A stretch of 64,000 bases of DNA, from assembly GCA_905233375.1 (NCBI GenBank), contig CAJOEJ010000008.1, positions 34,363 to 98,362 on the forward strand, in the 5' to 3' direction. The notes beneath the pieces are model-generated. The model saw nothing but the letters and a program-made list of their open reading frames with translations, was not told the DNA's origin and did no database searches. Source of the DNA: Paludibacteraceae bacterium (lineage in GTDB: Bacteria > Bacteroidota > Bacteroidia > Bacteroidales > Paludibacteraceae). Shown here piece by piece: positions 33,499 to 42,085 of this stretch. The translations under genes were made by a program, and so were the position numbers. The stretch's first letter is position 1. The number at the start of each line of letters is the position of its first letter.

Positions 33499-35972
33499 CA
33501 GAAGAAAAAGAATATAAGACAGCGGAGTTGTTAGGAATGCCACCGTATGAGCAGAGTGCGGAAGCGGACGCTATGTTTATGGAGGCTCTGCAAGAAGAGT
33601 TGCAGTTCCATTACGACCATAACGAAGCGTATCGGCAGTTCTGTGAGCGGAAGGGATTTAATCCGCATGAACCACTGACGGACATCCGGCAGATACCTCC
33701 GGTAGCGGTGAGTGTGTTCAAAGAGTTGGGATTTTCATTGGCATCGGTGCCGATAGAGGATATCCGGCTGCGGTTACAGTCATCGGCTACGTCCGGCACA
33801 CCGAGTACGATTGTGGTGGACAAAGAGACATCACGTCGTCAAGCAAAAGCGATGGTGAAAGTGATGCAGGAGGTGATTGGTCGTGAACGCAAGCCGTTCC
33901 TGGTGATGGACATCGATCCCCGATCGGAGTTCAAGGCATTGTTAGGAGCACGTTTTGCTGCGATAACGGGGTATCTGAACTTTGCGAGCAAGGCTGCGTA
34001 TTTCCTGAAAGCGAACGAGAAACGAGTGTCGTATTTCGATGTGGAAGCGATGCAGGAATACCTGCGTTCGTTGCCGGAAGAGCAACCGGTAGTGGTGTTC
34101 GGTTTCACGTATATCTTGTATTCACAAGTGCTGAAAGCGCTGCAAGCAGCGGATGTGCAGTTGCATCTGCCGAAGGGTTCGAAGATCATCCATATCGGTG
34201 GTTGGAAGAAGCTGGAGAGCGAGAAAGTGGAGAAGCGACTATTTAATCAGCAGTTGTCGGAGAGTTTTGGTATCGAACCGACTGACGTGGTGGATATCTA
34301 TGGTTTCACGGAGCAGATGGGATTGAATTATCCGGATTGTCCGTGTGGCTGCAAGCATACAAGTAATTATGTTCGCGTGCTGGTGCGTGACGCGCAGACG
34401 CGTGAGGTGCTTCCTGCCGGACAAGAGGGAATGTTGGAGTTCATAACACCTGTGCCGCATTCGTATCCGGGTAATGCCGTGCTGACGGATGACTTGGGAT
34501 ATGTGATTGATGAGCCATGTCCATGCGGGCGAGAAGGTACACGCTTTGTGGTAACTGGGCGATTGAAGAAGGCAGAGATTCGCGGTTGCGGAGATATTCT
34601 GGCTAATAAGTTAACGTTCGCTACACGAGCTACCAGTGAAGAGTCAAGAGTTGATAGTCTGGATGTGCAGTCATATCATGGAGAAAAGTTAACCACTACT
34701 GAACCTAAAGAGCAATTAAAAGAGATAATTACCTCTTTGCGAGACGCGCAGGTTTGGTTACGAGAGCAACCGGTAGAAGGATTGATAGGGTTGATAGACA
34801 TGGCTGCTAAGCGATGGATGAGCGAACCTAAATATCAGATACTCAAAGATAAAGGATTACTATTCCTTTCTACTTGGTGCGCTGAGAATAATCTTCGCCG
34901 TGTAGCTAATTTAGGACTGCGAGGTAATATCCGATATGCTGATGGTTGGCTATCCATGCCGGATAGCGAGAAACACCTAATGCGTGCAAGTGCACGAGGT
35001 TTGGTTTGTCATTGGTTAGCAGGGAACGTGCAGATATTAGGCCTGTTTGCATTGGTACAGGCGATATTGACAAAGAACTGCAACCTGCTGAAAGTATCGA
35101 AGAATGATGAGGGGGTATTCCGCTTGTTATTAACGGCATTTGAGGGATTGGAATATACATGTACAGATGGTCATGTGATCAAAGGAGAAGATTTGTTGAA
35201 GACGATAGCTGTCATTTATTTCCCGAGAACAGCTGATGATGTAGCACGACAGATGTCTGCATCCGCAGATGTTCGTATCGCGTGGGGTGGGCGAGAAGCA
35301 GTTGAAACAGTGGCTTCCTATCCATCTCGGTATGATGCAGAGACGGTTATCTTCGGTCCGAAACTCTCCATGGCTGTCATTGCGCGTGAGGATTTGCAGG
35401 ATGAGCAAGAAGCACGCAAACTGGCGCGTCGTGTCGCAGTAGATGTGTCCATATTCGACCAAACAGGATGTGCTTCTCCGCATAACGTGTATATTGAGCG
35501 AAACGGAGCAGTATCTCCGGAACAATTCTGCGAGTTACTGACGGAGGCGATGCGTAAGACAGAGTTGCAGATTCCGAAACCGGCCATGTCGGCTGAACAG
35601 GTGAGTGCGATTCATTCGATACGCAGCGTCTATGACTTCTGCGGAAAGGTATATGGCTCGGAAATGATGTCGTACACTATCCTTTTGGATGAAGATCCGA
35701 AGGCGCATAAACCGGTGTACTCGCGTGTGATTTTTGTGCACGTGGTGGATGATATCTGGGATGCGTTGCAGTACGTGAACGAGGATGTCCAGACGATTGG
35801 AGTGTCCGGTGTGAGTGAGCGAGTAGGGGCGTTTGCTTCTGCAGCTGCAGAGATGGGAGCGATGCGTTTCCCGTTGATAGGACGCATGCTCAACTTCGAG
35901 ATGCCGTGGGACGGAATCATTTTGATTGATCGATTAGTTAAATGGAACACGTTGGCAGGTCCGATGTGTTAA
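33495..35972 (+). CDS. LuxE-LuxC fusion (acyl-protein synthetase + acyl reductase)
   Basis: The 825-residue protein has an N-terminal LuxE-like acyl-protein synthetase (about residues 1-375; SSATSGTPSTIVVDKE, IYGFTEQMGLNYPDC, GREGTRFVVTGRLKKAEIRG) and a C-terminal LuxC-like acyl-CoA/acyl-protein reductase (about residues 400-825; active-site Cys in FDQTGCASPHNVYIE). LuxE activates an acid and LuxC reduces it to an aldehyde with NADPH. The domain junction coincides with a period-7 repeat at 34635. In this locus the pair likely acts on the acyl group handled by the adjacent ligase and carrier; the product is unknown. Confidence 0.85.
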   Translation: MTEEKEYKTAELLGMPPYEQSAEADAMFMEALQEELQFHYDHNEAYRQFCERKGFNPHEPLTDIRQIPPVAVSVFKELGFSLASVPIEDIRLRLQSSATSGTPSTIVVDKETSRRQAKAMVKVMQEVIGRERKPFLVMDIDPRSEFKALLGARFAAITGYLNFASKAAYFLKANEKRVSYFDVEAMQEYLRSLPEEQPVVVFGFTYILYSQVLKALQAADVQLHLPKGSKIIHIGGWKKLESEKVEKRLFNQQLSESFGIEPTDVVDIYGFTEQMGLNYPDCPCGCKHTSNYVRVLVRDAQTREVLPAGQEGMLEFITPVPHSYPGNAVLTDDLGYVIDEPCPCGREGTRFVVTGRLKKAEIRGCGDILANKLTFATRATSEESRVDSLDVQSYHGEKLTTTEPKEQLKEIITSLRDAQVWLREQPVEGLIGLIDMAAKRWMSEPKYQILKDKGLLFLSTWCAENNLRRVANLGLRGNIRYADGWLSMPDSEKHLMRASARGLVCHWLAGNVQILGLFALVQAILTKNCNLLKVSKNDEGVFRLLLTAFEGLEYTCTDGHVIKGEDLLKTIAVIYFPRTADDVARQMSASADVRIAWGGREAVETVASYPSRYDAETVIFGPKLSMAVIAREDLQDEQEARKLARRVAVDVSIFDQTGCASPHNVYIERNGAVSPEQFCELLTEAMRKTELQIPKPAMSAEQVSAIHSIRSVYDFCGKVYGSEMMSYTILLDEDPKAHKPVYSRVIFVHVVDDIWDALQYVNEDVQTIGVSGVSERVGAFASAAAEMGAMRFPLIGRMLNFEMPWDGIILIDRLVKWNTLAGPMC
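34635..34662 (+). repeat. Period-7 repeat at the LuxE/LuxC junction
   Basis: Four heptamers AGTGAAG, AGTCAAG, AGTTGAT, AGTCTGG encode the interdomain linker (SEESRVDSL). Confidence 0.65.
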
Positions 35973-35982
35973 TGCAAAGAAT

Positions 35983-36966
35983 ATGAGTAAGAATCTAACC
36001 ATAGTAATGTATCATTATGTTCGGGATTTATACAATTCGCGTTATCCTGAAATTAAAGGACTGCAAACGGAGATGTTTGTTGAGCAGTTGCATTTCCTAA
36101 AGAAGCATTATAACTTCGTGAAAATGGAGGATGTAATTGATGCTTTTCATAGTAATCATGTAGACGAGTTGCCTGCACATCCAGTATTGTTGACTTTTGA
36201 TGATGCCTACCAAGACCATTTTCAAACGGTATTCCCGATACTTATGCAAGAACATGTGCAAGGTTGTTTTTATGCTCCTATTAAAGCATTAACGCTGCAT
36301 GAGGTTTTGGATGTAAATAAGATACATTTTATCTTGGCATCTACTAATGAGGCAAAATTTCCTGCGCTATTGAATGAAATAAAAATCTTGTTAGAAAAGA
36401 ATCAAGAGAAATGGAATCTGCAATCGTATGATGACTATTATGCAAAATTAGCAGAGGCGAATCGATTTGATAATAAAGATATTATTTTTGTAAAGAGATT
36501 ATTGCAAGTGGCATTGCCAGAAAAGCTGCGTAAGGAGATGACAAGTGAACTATTTCAACGGATAATAGGTATAGATGAGAATGCTTTTTCAAGAGAACTC
36601 TATATGTCAGAAGCACAGATCCGATGTATGGTTCAATGCGGTATGCATGTAGGAAGTCACGGTTATGATCATTATTGGCTTAATTCATTATCGCGAGAGA
36701 AACAGGAAAGTGAAATCTGTAAAAGTATGGATTTCTTGAAATCCGTTGGTGTTAATATGAACTATTGGACAATGTGTTATCCGTATGGGGCATACAATGA
36801 TGATACATTGCAGATATTGAAGGCTTACAATTGCAAGATGGGATTAACTACCAAGGTGGCATTGGCAGATTTGACGCAAAAAGATATGATATATTGCATG
36901 CCTCGTTTGGATACAAATGATATACCGAAAGATGCAAACGCAGAGATAAATAAATGGTACGTATGA
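35983..36966 (+). CDS. Polysaccharide deacetylase family protein (NodB-like)
   Basis: The 327-residue protein has the NodB catalytic motifs TFDDAYQDHF (Asp-Asp) and GSHGYDHYWL (His-x3-His) plus the YPYGAYNDDTL segment. Such enzymes remove N-acetyl (or other acyl) groups from sugars. Its last codons overlap a truncated copy of the neuD start (ATGA), which shows that neuD originally followed directly. Confidence 0.82.
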   Translation: MSKNLTIVMYHYVRDLYNSRYPEIKGLQTEMFVEQLHFLKKHYNFVKMEDVIDAFHSNHVDELPAHPVLLTFDDAYQDHFQTVFPILMQEHVQGCFYAPIKALTLHEVLDVNKIHFILASTNEAKFPALLNEIKILLEKNQEKWNLQSYDDYYAKLAEANRFDNKDIIFVKRLLQVALPEKLRKEMTSELFQRIIGIDENAFSRELYMSEAQIRCMVQCGMHVGSHGYDHYWLNSLSREKQESEICKSMDFLKSVGVNMNYWTMCYPYGAYNDDTLQILKAYNCKMGLTTKVALADLTQKDMIYCMPRLDTNDIPKDANAEINKWYV

Positions 36967-37028
36967 ACGAGAAACCTCTCATATTATTAGGCGGTGGAGG
37001 ACACTGCAAATCGGTTCGAAACTGTTAA
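36963..37028 (+). pseudogene. Truncated duplicate of the neuD 5' end
   Basis: Twenty-one codons encode MNEKPLILLGGGGHCKS and then RNC and a stop. Bases 36972-37008 are identical to 38372-38408 in the intact neuD gene, at the same distance from the ATG. It marks the left junction of the DUF1016 gene insertion. Confidence 0.9.
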
Positions 37029-37071
37029 ATCGTATGTGAGGTGCGAGATCTTGAAATTATTATAAGTAATA

Positions 37072-37103
37072 TTTGCATAATCCAAATATTTTTCGTAACT
37101 TTG
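37072..37103 (+). promoter_or_regulatory. Promoter of the DUF1016 gene
   Basis: TTTG (37072-37075), 20-bp spacer, TAACTTTG (37096-37103), inside an otherwise promoter-poor operon. The -33 box lies in AATATTTGCATAATC. Confidence 0.85.
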
Positions 37104-37122
37104 CACGCAGAAAAGAAAACAT

Positions 37123-38313
37123 ATGAAAAATAGTAACGATAACATAGTAGTGCGGTACGATTTGCCGAAGAACTGGAGTGAGGAAAAGAATTTCTCATTC
37201 GAGCATTTGACACAATTGGTTGAGCAAGTGCATAACTCGGCTTATTCTTCTTCTGTCAAGGCAATCAATCGTTTCGCAACTATCCGAAACTACATCATTG
37301 GTTTCTATATCGTGGAATATGAGCAGAATGGGAGCGATAGAGCCAAATATGGCGATAGGTTGTTGAAGCGTCTGGCAGAGCGGATTAATAAGCGTGGCAT
37401 TAATGAGACGTTGTTGAAAGTGTCTCGCGCATTCTACAATAATTATCCGCAGATACAATCTTATTTAGCAGGAAAAAGTGCAACAGCGTTGCACCAATTT
37501 GAAAATGAAAAAAGTGCAACAACGTTGCACCAATCGTCAATTTCTACGATAGCGTCGAATAAATCTCAAAAAAGTCTAACGTTGTCGGACGAATTAGTAA
37601 CACCGGCAGAGGAGATTATATCCCGTTTATCGTTTGCGCACATACGCCAGCTATTGACGGTTGATGATCTGTTGGCGCGGTTCTTCTATGAAACAGAGTG
37701 CATCAAGTGTTGTTGGAGTGTACGTGAGTTGCGTCGTCAGATAGCAACTAATCTGTATTTCCGTGCAGGTGTTAGCAAGAAACCGGAGTTATTATTGCAA
37801 CGAACGGAGATAAACACTACTCCGGCATTAACTATCAAAGATCCATTTTCGTTTGAGTTCTTGGATTTACGACCGGAAGCGTTTACAGAAACGGATTTAG
37901 AGAACGCACTTATTACCCATTTGCAAGAGTTCTTGCTGGAGATGGGTAAAGGCTTCTGTTTTGAGGCTCGACAGAAACGAATGATTATTGATGATGAGTA
38001 TTACTTTGCGGATCTGGTGTTTTATAATAGGATCCTGCATTGCAATGTGATTATAGAGTTGAAAGACGATGAGTTTAAGCATGCAGATCTAAGCCAGTTG
38101 AATGCGTATGTGTCTTATTATAGAGAGAACGAAATGAATGAGGGAGATAATCCTCCAATCGGTATTTTGCTCTGCACGCGAAAAGGCGAGAAAATGGTAG
38201 AATATGCATTAGCGGGAATGGATAACAATTTGTTTGTATCAACGTATATGCTCGCCCTACCGGATAAGGAAACATTGCAAAATTTTATATTGAATCAGGT
38301 GGGTAATCAGTAG
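37123..38313 (+). CDS. DUF1016/YhcG-family PDDEXK nuclease
   Basis: The 396-residue protein has an N-terminal DUF1016 helical domain (AINRFATIRNYIIGFYIVEYE, RLLKRLAERINKRG) and a C-terminal PD-(D/E)XK nuclease fold with YYFADLVFYNRIL and VIIELKDDEFKHADLSQLNAY (catalytic D, E-x-K). Family members are widespread and patchily distributed; their biological role is not settled, and a selfish or defence function has been suspected. Here the gene has its own promoter and separates a truncated neuD start from the intact neuD, so it looks like a recent insertion in the locus. Confidence 0.88.
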   Translation: MKNSNDNIVVRYDLPKNWSEEKNFSFEHLTQLVEQVHNSAYSSSVKAINRFATIRNYIIGFYIVEYEQNGSDRAKYGDRLLKRLAERINKRGINETLLKVSRAFYNNYPQIQSYLAGKSATALHQFENEKSATTLHQSSISTIASNKSQKSLTLSDELVTPAEEIISRLSFAHIRQLLTVDDLLARFFYETECIKCCWSVRELRRQIATNLYFRAGVSKKPELLLQRTEINTTPALTIKDPFSFEFLDLRPEAFTETDLENALITHLQEFLLEMGKGFCFEARQKRMIIDDEYYFADLVFYNRILHCNVIIELKDDEFKHADLSQLNAYVSYYRENEMNEGDNPPIGILLCTRKGEKMVEYALAGMDNNLFVSTYMLALPDKETLQNFILNQVGNQ

Positions 38314-38314
38314 T

Positions 38315-38358
38315 CACGACTCGCTTACGGGACAGATACGAGACGATAACGAAATAAA
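38315..38358 (+). repeat. Period-11 repeat next to the DUF1016 gene
   Basis: Four 11-mers: CACGACTCGCT, TACGGGACAGA, TACGAGACGAT, AACGAAATAAA. The ACGAGAC core is shared with the period-11 tract at 10799-10853. Confidence 0.6.
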
Positions 38359-38362
38359 TAAT

Positions 38363-38944
38363 ATGCCAACTAAACCTCTCATATTATTAGGCGGTGGAGG
38401 ACACTGCAAGTCTGTTATTGATGTGGCAGAGAGTGCAGGGTACACAATCCTAGGTATACTTGATAAACCGGAATTAGTCGGTACGCGCATCTTGGATTAT
38501 GAAATCATCGGCGTGGACGATGATATTCCGCAGTATGTTGATAAGGCTGCGTTTATGATTACGGTGGGTCAGATAAAGTCTCCGGCAATTCGTCAGAAGT
38601 TAGATGGATTGATTAAACAAGCCGGAGGTAAGTTGGCGACAATCGTAGCAAGTGATGCATATGTCAGCAAGTATGCAACGATAGGTGAAGGAACGGTGGT
38701 GATGCATAAGGCGTTTGTGAATGCCGGAGCCAAGATAGGACGTAATTGTATTATCAATACCATGGCTAATATAGAGCACGATTGCGAGATAGGAGACTTC
38801 TGCCATATCTCGACTGGTGTTATGGTAAATGGCAATTGTGTAATAGGAGACGAGGTTTTTATAGGAAGTGGTTCGGTCTTGTATAATGGCATATCAGTTA
38901 TAGATAACGCAATCATTCCGGCAGGGAGCGTAGTGAGAAAATGA
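38363..38944 (+). CDS. NeuD/PglD-like sugar acetyltransferase (LegH candidate)
   Basis: The 193-residue protein has an N-terminal PglD-type domain (KPLILLGGGGHCKSVIDVAE) and a left-handed beta-helix of hexapeptide repeats (IGEGTVVMHKAFVNAGAKIG). Enzymes of this class N- or O-acetylate amino sugars; directly before legI it most likely performs the LegH step (4-N-acetylation) or O-acetylates the finished nonulosonic acid. Its first nine bases differ from those of the truncated upstream copy. It overlaps legI by 4 bp. Confidence 0.83.
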   Translation: MPTKPLILLGGGGHCKSVIDVAESAGYTILGILDKPELVGTRILDYEIIGVDDDIPQYVDKAAFMITVGQIKSPAIRQKLDGLIKQAGGKLATIVASDAYVSKYATIGEGTVVMHKAFVNAGAKIGRNCIINTMANIEHDCEIGDFCHISTGVMVNGNCVIGDEVFIGSGSVLYNGISVIDNAIIPAGSVVRK

Positions 38945-39942
38945 ATCATACACTTATCATAGCAGAAGCTGGTGTGAACCATAATGGTTCCATTGAAATG
39001 GCTAAGCAGTTGATTGATGCAGCTGCGATTGCGGGTGTGGACTACGTGAAGTTCCAGACTTTCAAGGCTGAAAAATTGGTAACCAAAGACGCCAAACAAG
39101 CCGAATACCAGCAACGCAATGCAGCAGATGATTCTCAGTATGCGATGTTAAAGAAATTGGAATTGACACCGAGACAGCATGAAGAACTGATAGCGTATTG
39201 CAAAGAAAAGGGAGTTAAATTCCTATCCACGGCATTTGATCTTGAGAGCATTGAATACTTACATTCATTGAATCTCGGATTATGGAAGATTCCATCTGGG
39301 GAGATAACCAACTATCCCTATCTAAAGAAGATTGCACAATATGGTGAGCCGGTTATCATGTCCACTGGAATGTGCTCAATGGACGATGTAGAACAGGCAC
39401 TCAATGTATTACTTAAAAATGGCTTGACGAAAGAGCAAATAACGCTTCTGCATTGCAATACGGAATACCCGACACCGATGCAAGATGTAAACCTGAAGGC
39501 CATGCTGCAATTGCGAGATAAGTTCGGTGTAAAGGTGGGTTATTCTGATCATACCAAAGGAATAGAAGTGCCAATTGCAGCTGTTGCTTTAGGAGCAGAA
39601 GTTATAGAGAAACATTTTACATTAGATAGAACTCTTCCCGGTCCGGATCATAAGGCTTCGCTTGAACCAAATGAACTGAAAGCCATGGTGGATGCCATAT
39701 GCAATATAGAGCAAGCGTTAGGAGACGGACAAAAGCATGTGAGCGCAAGCGAAGCAAAGAATATGGCAATAGCACGCAAGAGTATTGTCGCAGCTGCTGA
39801 AATCAAGAAAGGCGAATTCCTGACGGAAGAAAACCTAACCACTAAACGTCCCGGTATGGGTATTTCTCCGATGCGATGGGAAGAAGTGATAGGTACAAAA
39901 GCTATTCGCGATTTCAAAGAAGACGAACTGATTGAAATATGA
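38941..39942 (+). CDS. legI: Nonulosonic acid synthase, NeuB/LegI family
   Basis: The 333-residue enzyme condenses phosphoenolpyruvate with a 2,4-diacetamido hexose (or ManNAc). Typical motifs are IIAEAGVNHNGSIEMAKQL, VDYVKFQTFKAEKLV, IPSGEITNYP, HCNTEYPTP and GYSDHTKG, with a C-terminal SAF domain (about residues 275-333). The surrounding legB/legC/legG genes favour legionaminic over N-acetylneuraminic acid, but the sequence alone does not decide. Confidence 0.92.
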   Translation: MNHTLIIAEAGVNHNGSIEMAKQLIDAAAIAGVDYVKFQTFKAEKLVTKDAKQAEYQQRNAADDSQYAMLKKLELTPRQHEELIAYCKEKGVKFLSTAFDLESIEYLHSLNLGLWKIPSGEITNYPYLKKIAQYGEPVIMSTGMCSMDDVEQALNVLLKNGLTKEQITLLHCNTEYPTPMQDVNLKAMLQLRDKFGVKVGYSDHTKGIEVPIAAVALGAEVIEKHFTLDRTLPGPDHKASLEPNELKAMVDAICNIEQALGDGQKHVSASEAKNMAIARKSIVAAAEIKKGEFLTEENLTTKRPGMGISPMRWEEVIGTKAIRDFKEDELIEI

Positions 39943-41099
39943 GAAAGATTTGTGTCATAACAGGTACTCGTGCTGAGTATGGGTTGTTAAGCGGCTTGAT
40001 GCGGCTTATTCAGCAATCCGAGCAAACCACACTCCAAGTGGTTGCTACCAACATGCACTTATCCGAGCGTTATGGGAATACTTATCAGGAGATAGAAGGA
40101 GCAGGTTTCTCCATTGATTACAAAGTCCCGATGTTAGACGAGAGTGGGGCTGATGATAGTACGACTACGCTTAAAGCTATGTCCCGTGCGCTTGTAGGAT
40201 TCGTCGAGGCATATGATGTGTTACAACCGGATTTGATTGTTGTACTAGGAGACAGATACGAAATATTGGCAGCAGTCGAAGCGGCATTAATCAAACAAAT
40301 TCCTGTGGCGCATTTACATGGTGGTGAATTGACATTTGGAGCATATGATGACGCAATACGCCATTCGATTACTAAGATGAGTCATCTGCATTTTACTTCC
40401 ACTGAAGAATATCGCAAACGAGTCATCCAATTAGGAGAGCAACCGGAGCGGGTCTTTTATGTCGGAGCATTAGGCGTGGAAAATATAAAACGAGTGCCGT
40501 TGATGAGCAAAGATGAGATAGAGCATGATTTGCAATTTGAAATCACAGATCAAACCGTCCTTGTAACATATCATCCGGTTACATTGTCCGGCTCCAAACC
40601 ATCAGATGATATTAACGCATTGTTTGAAGCATTAGATGAGCATCCAGAACTGCACGTAATATTCACGATGCCTAACTCTGATACCGGTGGACAAGTGATT
40701 GCAGAGGCAATTGAGCAATATGCCACGCAACATACTAATCGAGTGCGCGCCTATAAATCATTAGGTATGAAGCGTTACCTATCTGTGATGAAATATTGTA
40801 CAGCAGTTGTTGGCAACTCGTCAAGCGGAATTTTGGAAACGCCATCATTTCATATTCCGACATTGAATATCGGTTCTCGTCAAGATGGACGTATTGCCGC
40901 CACATCGGTATGTAATTGCGCAACAGATAAGGCATCTATCTCTGTCGGTTTGGATTATATCCTATCCCCGGAATTCCGTGCTATTGCTTCCAAGACGCAA
41001 AACCCGTACGAGAAAAAAGGAACCGCTCAAGCGATATTTGATGTAATATCTACGTATCCATTGGAGGGTATCATAAAAAAAGAATTTTATAATCTATGA
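39939..41099 (+). CDS. legG: Hydrolysing UDP/GDP-sugar 2-epimerase, NeuC/LegG family
   Basis: The 386-residue enzyme has ITGTRAEYGLLSGLMRLI, DLIVVLGDRYEILAAVEAAL, VAHLHGGELTFGAYDDAIRH and GNSSSGILETP, the hallmarks of hydrolysing 2-epimerases. It releases the nucleotide and gives the free sugar used by the synthase upstream. It overlaps both neighbours by 4 bp. Confidence 0.92.
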   Translation: MRKICVITGTRAEYGLLSGLMRLIQQSEQTTLQVVATNMHLSERYGNTYQEIEGAGFSIDYKVPMLDESGADDSTTTLKAMSRALVGFVEAYDVLQPDLIVVLGDRYEILAAVEAALIKQIPVAHLHGGELTFGAYDDAIRHSITKMSHLHFTSTEEYRKRVIQLGEQPERVFYVGALGVENIKRVPLMSKDEIEHDLQFEITDQTVLVTYHPVTLSGSKPSDDINALFEALDEHPELHVIFTMPNSDTGGQVIAEAIEQYATQHTNRVRAYKSLGMKRYLSVMKYCTAVVGNSSSGILETPSFHIPTLNIGSRQDGRIAATSVCNCATDKASISVGLDYILSPEFRAIASKTQNPYEKKGTAQAIFDVISTYPLEGIIKKEFYNL

Positions 41100-42085
41100 G
41101 TGAGGCAAAGAAACATATTTTGGTAATAGGCCTTGGGTCGATGGGGAAACGTCGTATTCGGTTGCTAATGGAGCGTGACGATGTGATCGTTTGTGGCGTA
41201 GATGGACAAGCGGAACGTTGCAAAGAAGTAGAAGAGAAGTTTGGGGTCGCAACCTATGCAAGTATTGACGATGCTTTATGTCAGGAGCTGATTGATTGTG
41301 CGTTTGTTTGTACTTCGCCATTATCACATGCTGATATAATTCGTACATGCCTTGAGAATAATTTGCATGTGTTTACAGAAATTAATCTGGTAAGCGATAG
41401 ATATGATTCGAATATAGAATTAGCAAAAGAGAAAGGTAAAGTGCTATTTTTGTCATCGACTTTCCTCTATCGAAAGGAGCAAGAATATATTATCCAAACA
41501 TCGCATGAAATAGGTGAAAAATTGAATTATAATTACCATGTGGGACAATATTTGCCGGATTGGCATCCTTGGGAGAGTTACAATAACTATTTCATAGGCG
41601 ATAGGAGAACCAATGGTTGTAGAGAATTGATGGCGATTGAAATGCCGTGGTTAATAACTGCCTTTGGGAAAATAACAAATGTGCAATTACTAAAAGGTAA
41701 AAATACCTCACTCAATATCAATTATAACGATAACTACTTGATGTTGGTGGAGCATGAATCCGGAGCAAAGGGAATCTTGGCTGTGGATGTAATGGCTCGC
41801 AAGGCTGTTCGGCATTTTGAGATGTATGGTGAACAGGTATATTTGACATGGAACGGAACACCTGATTCTTTGATGCAATACGATATTACAAACAAAAAAG
41901 AAATGAATATTTCATTAGAGGACGCTTCGGAGCATCAAGAAGGTTATGCTGCTTTCATATCGGAGAACCCATATAGGGAGGAAATTAAAGCCTTCTTTGA
42001 ATGTGTGGAAGGTAAAAATGCTGCTAAATGGAGTTTTGAAAAAGATATTCATGTCCTACAAACAATAGATAAGATAGAATCATGA
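41096..42085 (+). CDS. Gfo/Idh/MocA-family oxidoreductase A
   Basis: The 329-residue protein has a Rossmann start (ILVIGLGSMGKRRIRLLM) and the family's C-terminal sheet domain. Gfo/Idh/MocA enzymes oxidise or reduce sugars with NAD(P). Two such genes lie in tandem between legG and legF, so they probably modify the nonulosonic acid or a precursor. The specific reaction cannot be named. The expected EKP motif near residue 95 reads EIN here, so the usual catalytic lysine appears to be missing. Confidence 0.78.
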   Translation: MSEAKKHILVIGLGSMGKRRIRLLMERDDVIVCGVDGQAERCKEVEEKFGVATYASIDDALCQELIDCAFVCTSPLSHADIIRTCLENNLHVFTEINLVSDRYDSNIELAKEKGKVLFLSSTFLYRKEQEYIIQTSHEIGEKLNYNYHVGQYLPDWHPWESYNNYFIGDRRTNGCRELMAIEMPWLITAFGKITNVQLLKGKNTSLNINYNDNYLMLVEHESGAKGILAVDVMARKAVRHFEMYGEQVYLTWNGTPDSLMQYDITNKKEMNISLEDASEHQEGYAAFISENPYREEIKAFFECVEGKNAAKWSFEKDIHVLQTIDKIES

